From Planctomycetota bacterium (GTDB taxonomy: Bacteria > Planctomycetota > J058 > JAJDCQ01), in contig JAJDCQ010000097.1 of NCBI GenBank assembly GCA_029260755.1, forward strand, positions 1 to 60,426: 60,426 nt of DNA, read 5' to 3'. The first letter of the stretch is position 1. Each line of letters begins with the position of its first letter. Below, piece by piece: positions 57,687 to 60,426 of the stretch. Under the pieces are notes generated by a model that was not told where the DNA came from, did not search any database, and worked only from the letters and a program-made list of their open reading frames with translations. The translations under genes and the position numbers were made by a program.

Positions 57687-60293
57687 ATGTCCCGCCACTC
57701 CGCCGCACTCCTCACCCTCGCCGCCGGCGCCGTGCTGGTGCTGGTCGGGCCGGCCGCGTCCGCCCACGCGCAGGGCGCCCCGGTCGTCGACGGCGCGCGC
57801 CGCGTCTGGCAGCCCGTCACGGTGAGCTTCCGGGGGCCGCGCGCCGCCGAGACCGACGACGGTCCGAACCCGTTCCTGGACTATCGCCTCCAGGTGCGCT
57901 TCGAGGGCCCGGGCGGTCGCGTCTACGACGTCCCGGGCTTCTTCGACGGCGACGGGAACGGCGGGGGCACCGGCGACGTCTGGCGCGCGCGCTTCACCCC
58001 CGACGCCGCGGGGACGTGGCGGTTCCGGGCGAGCTTCCGCGCCGGGAGCGAGGTCGCCGTTGCCCTCGGCGCGCAGGCCGGTGCCGGAGGCGGCGCGCCG
58101 GACGGTCAGAGCGGCTCGTTCTCCGTCGGCGCCCGCGATCCGAACGCGCCCGGGCATCTGCGCTGGGGTCGCCTCGAGTACGTGGGCGCCCACTACCTGA
58201 AGTTCCGCGACGGTCCCTTCTTCGTGAAGGTCGGCGCCGACAGCCCCGAGGATCTCCTCGCCTACGACGGCTTCGAGGACACCCCGTTCGCGCCGCATCG
58301 CTTCGCCGGTCACGTCCGCGACTGGCGCCCCGGCGACCCCGACTGGGGTGGCGGACGGGGACGCGGCATCATCGGCGCGCTCAACTACCTCGCCGAGCAG
58401 CAGGTCAACTCGATCTACTTCCTCCCGATGAACATCGGCGGCGACGGCAAGAACGTCTGGCCGTTCGTCGGTCCGATCGCCCGGGGCGGCAGCTCGAGCA
58501 ACGACGATCTCCACTACGACGTCGGCAAGCTCCGTCAGTGGGAGACGGTGCTGGCGCACGCCGAGCGCCGCGGGATCCACCTGCACTTCGTCCTCAACGA
58601 GGCCGAGGCGCCGAACAAGCGCGAGCTCGACGACGGACAGCTCGGCGTCGAGCGCAAGCTCTACTACCGGGAGCTCGTCGCCCGGTTCGGGCACCACAAC
58701 GCCCTCCAGTGGAATCTGTGCGAGGAGTACGACCTCGGCCTGCGCTTGCCGCCGGATCGGATCAAGGCGTTCGCCGGGTACCTGCAGGCGGTCGATTCCT
58801 ACGATCATCCGATCACCGTTCACCAGGTGAACCGGAACCTCGTCCAGAGCTGGGGTCCGTTCGTCGGCGACTCGCGGTTCTCCCTCACCTCGTTCCAGAG
58901 CAACGACGTCGACGCGGTCGCCGACTTCCGCCGGCGCACCGCCGCGGCGGGCCGACCCCTCCCGATCGGGATGGACGAGTTCACCCCGCGCCTCACTCCC
59001 GGCAACCAGGCCGACCACCGCCGGCGCTTCCTCTGGCCGATCCTCCTGTCCGGCGGCACGCTCGAATACATCACCGCCGACATGCAGGCGACCGACGACT
59101 TCCGTCCCTACGAGGCGCTCTGGCGCTGGGGCGCGATCGCCCGCGGCTTCCTCGAGAGCCTCCCGTTCCACGAGATGGAGCCCGCGAAGAGCCTCGTGGG
59201 AAACGAGTCCTCCGACTTCGGCGGCGGCCGTTGCTTCAAGAAGGACGGCGAGGTCTACGCCGTCTATCTGCCGAACGCGAGCCGGGCGGCGACCCTCGAC
59301 CTGCGGGGCGCGGCCGGCGCGTTCGAGCAGCGCTGGTTCGACCCGAGGGCCGGACGCTTCGTCGGCGCGGCGGTCCCGGTCGCCGGCGGCGCCGTCGTGA
59401 ACCTGGGTGCGCCGCCCTCGAGCGCGAGCCAGGACTGGGTCGTTCTCGTGCAGGCCTCGGGGTCGACCCCGCCGGCTCCGACGCCTCCTCCGGCGCCTCC
59501 GCCGCCGCCGCCCGCCCCGCCCGTTCCAGCTCCCGCTCCGGCGCCCGCTCCCGCTCCGCCGGCCGTCACCATCGCCGCGAACGGGTTCGAGCTCATCGAC
59601 GCGGACGCCGACCGGGCGATCGGGCCGCTCCGCGACGGCGACGTCGTCGACCTCGCGACGCTCCCGACCCGGAAGCTGAGTGTCCGGGCCATCACGACGG
59701 GGCGGGTCGGCAGCGTGAGCTTCCGCCTCGACGGGCGCGACGTGCAGACCGAGAACGTGCCGCCCTACGCGCTCGCCGGCGACCGAGGCGGCGACTACGC
59801 CCCGGCGAAGCTGCCCCCGGGCGCTCATCGGATCGAGGCGACGCCGTTCTCGGGGACCAACGGAGCCGGCCGGGCCGGGCGCGCGCTCCGCATCAGCGTG
59901 ACGGTGATCGACGGAGGCGGCACGAGCCCCGCGCCGAGACCGACCGGACCCGCCGTCACCGGCTTCACCCTCATCGACGCCGACACCGACCGGCCCATCC
60001 GCCGGCTCCGCGACGGAGACGTCGTCGATCTTCGCCGCCTCCCGACCCGGCGACTGAGCGTCCGCGCCGAGACGAGCGGCGCGATCGGGAGCGTCCGCTT
60101 CCGGCTCGACGGCCGGACCGTGCGCATCGAGAACGCCGCGCCCTACGCCCTCTCCGGCGACCGGAGCGGCGACTACCGGCCGTGGACGCCGTCCGCCGGC
60201 GCGCACGAGCTCGTCGCGACGCCCCACGCGGGAAGGATGGCGACCGGAGCCGCCGGCACCACCGCAACCGTCCGGTTCCGCGTGACCAGATGA
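57687..60293 (+). CDS. Secreted glycoside-hydrolase-like protein (DUF5060 type) with two C-terminal repeats
   Basis: 868 residues with a signal peptide (LLTLAAGAVLVLVGPAASAHA). An N-terminal beta-sandwich (about 35-150: RVWQPVTVSFRGP and GRVYDVPGFFDGDG) matches the DUF5060 domain of putative glycosidases. A TIM-barrel-like core (150-500) follows, with likely acid/base and nucleophile glutamates in NLCEEYD and GMDEFTP, then a collagen-binding-like beta domain (510-590), a Pro-rich linker (about 595-630) and two about 110-residue repeats starting near 632 and 758 (GFELIDADADRAI and GFTLIDADTDRPI), each a probable adhesion or carbohydrate-binding module. The ATG has AGAGAGG seven bases upstream. 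Substrate unknown. Confidence 0.88.
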   Translation: MSRHSAALLTLAAGAVLVLVGPAASAHAQGAPVVDGARRVWQPVTVSFRGPRAAETDDGPNPFLDYRLQVRFEGPGGRVYDVPGFFDGDGNGGGTGDVWRARFTPDAAGTWRFRASFRAGSEVAVALGAQAGAGGGAPDGQSGSFSVGARDPNAPGHLRWGRLEYVGAHYLKFRDGPFFVKVGADSPEDLLAYDGFEDTPFAPHRFAGHVRDWRPGDPDWGGGRGRGIIGALNYLAEQQVNSIYFLPMNIGGDGKNVWPFVGPIARGGSSSNDDLHYDVGKLRQWETVLAHAERRGIHLHFVLNEAEAPNKRELDDGQLGVERKLYYRELVARFGHHNALQWNLCEEYDLGLRLPPDRIKAFAGYLQAVDSYDHPITVHQVNRNLVQSWGPFVGDSRFSLTSFQSNDVDAVADFRRRTAAAGRPLPIGMDEFTPRLTPGNQADHRRRFLWPILLSGGTLEYITADMQATDDFRPYEALWRWGAIARGFLESLPFHEMEPAKSLVGNESSDFGGGRCFKKDGEVYAVYLPNASRAATLDLRGAAGAFEQRWFDPRAGRFVGAAVPVAGGAVVNLGAPPSSASQDWVVLVQASGSTPPAPTPPPAPPPPPPAPPVPAPAPAPAPAPPAVTIAANGFELIDADADRAIGPLRDGDVVDLATLPTRKLSVRAITTGRVGSVSFRLDGRDVQTENVPPYALAGDRGGDYAPAKLPPGAHRIEATPFSGTNGAGRAGRALRISVTVIDGGGTSPAPRPTGPAVTGFTLIDADTDRPIRRLRDGDVVDLRRLPTRRLSVRAETSGAIGSVRFRLDGRTVRIENAAPYALSGDRSGDYRPWTPSAGAHELVATPHAGRMATGAAGTTATVRFRVTR

Positions 60294-60301
60294 CCCCGAC
60301 A

Positions 60302-60371
60302 CCCGAAGGGGTCAGGTCTCGGATCTTAGCAATAAGACCCCTAATGCGAAGATACGAGACCGGACCCCGAT
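60302..60371. repeat. REP-like palindromic element, copy 4 (degenerate)
   Basis: The left arm from 60302 matches copy 1 for about 25 bases, including GGGGTCAGGTC; the right arm, 60342-60371, is more diverged. It starts eight bases after the glycoside hydrolase stop. Confidence 0.75.
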
Positions 60372-60426
60372 GGCCCAGGGAGCGGGCCGGCGCCAAGGTG
60401 GATGCGGCGGGCCACGTGGGTCTACG

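Noticed and set aside
57468..60302. A 944-codon minus-strand frame opposite the glycoside hydrolase
   Set aside because: No motif, while the plus strand has a signal peptide and recognisable domains.
1..60426. tRNA or rRNA genes
   Set aside because: No T-loop-like GGTTCRANNCC motif with matching acceptor stem and no rRNA sequence was noticed on either strand, although this was only a visual scan.

Overview
The window is about 60.4 kb of very GC-rich DNA (roughly 70 %) from a bacterial chromosome. The gene content points to Planctomycetota: eight Ser/Thr kinase genes carrying nine kinase domains, with TPR, WD40, Ig-like or SUMF1-type sensor regions; a Uma2-family nuclease; an ECF sigma factor overlapping a kinase gene; and many small dispersed palindromic repeats. 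Myxococcota also has many such kinases and cannot be excluded from sequence alone. I see no tRNA, rRNA, CRISPR array, prophage or intact transposase. GTG starts and 4-base start/stop overlaps (GTGA or ATGA) are common, so genes are often translationally coupled.

Layout. (1) 1-9845, minus strand: four TPR-Ser/Thr kinases in two overlapping pairs that look like a duplicated two-gene module; the pairs are separated by a palindromic element flanked by a 63-bp direct repeat. (2) 9981-13301: a divergent kinase-WD40 gene. (3) 13423-16963: a coupled operon of enoyl-CoA hydratase, metallo-beta-lactamase-fold hydrolase, family III CoA-transferase and an acyl-carrier-like protein without the usual serine, followed by a Uma2 gene and, after a repeat-bearing gap, a thiolase. 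(4) 19452-25636: a giant membrane protein with two kinase domains, Ig-like domains and a SUMF1-type domain, then two small lipoproteins. (5) 25637-31284: a GCS2-CBS fusion, an MRJP-like lipoprotein and a Cys-rich secreted protein, with four or more dispersed repeat elements between them. (6) 31285-35381: a membrane kinase overlapping an ECF42-type sigma factor. (7) 35406-40777, minus strand: HAD phosphatase, Rieske protein, cytochrome b fused to a pentaheme domain, a beta-propeller protein and a CBS protein. (8) 41059-45649: HEAT-repeat membrane protein, metallophosphoesterase and LOG-family protein. (9) 45716-50227: palindromic repeat and HNH remnant, type II GAPDH, a kinase with a GspE/MshE-N-like domain, and a LipM-like octanoyltransferase. 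(10) 50545-55875: a WXXGXW lipoprotein, a DUF4388-like protein and both subunits of a biotin-dependent acyl-CoA carboxylase. (11) 55876-60426: two repeat elements, an orphan toxin-like gene, a secreted glycoside-hydrolase-like protein and a last palindromic repeat.

How it fits together. Two metabolic themes recur: acyl-CoA metabolism (hydratase, CoA-transferase, thiolase, carboxylase) and a quinol-oxidising Rieske/cytochrome b complex in which a fused multiheme domain may replace cytochrome c1. The rest is mainly signalling and envelope proteins. The most unusual items are the duplicated kinase module with its repeat scar, a dispersed repeat family with conserved flanks but variable cores, the cytochrome b-pentaheme fusion, the kinase-sigma factor overlap, the serine-less carrier protein and the orphan toxin-like gene. 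All calls rest on reading translated motifs by eye; no database search was possible.
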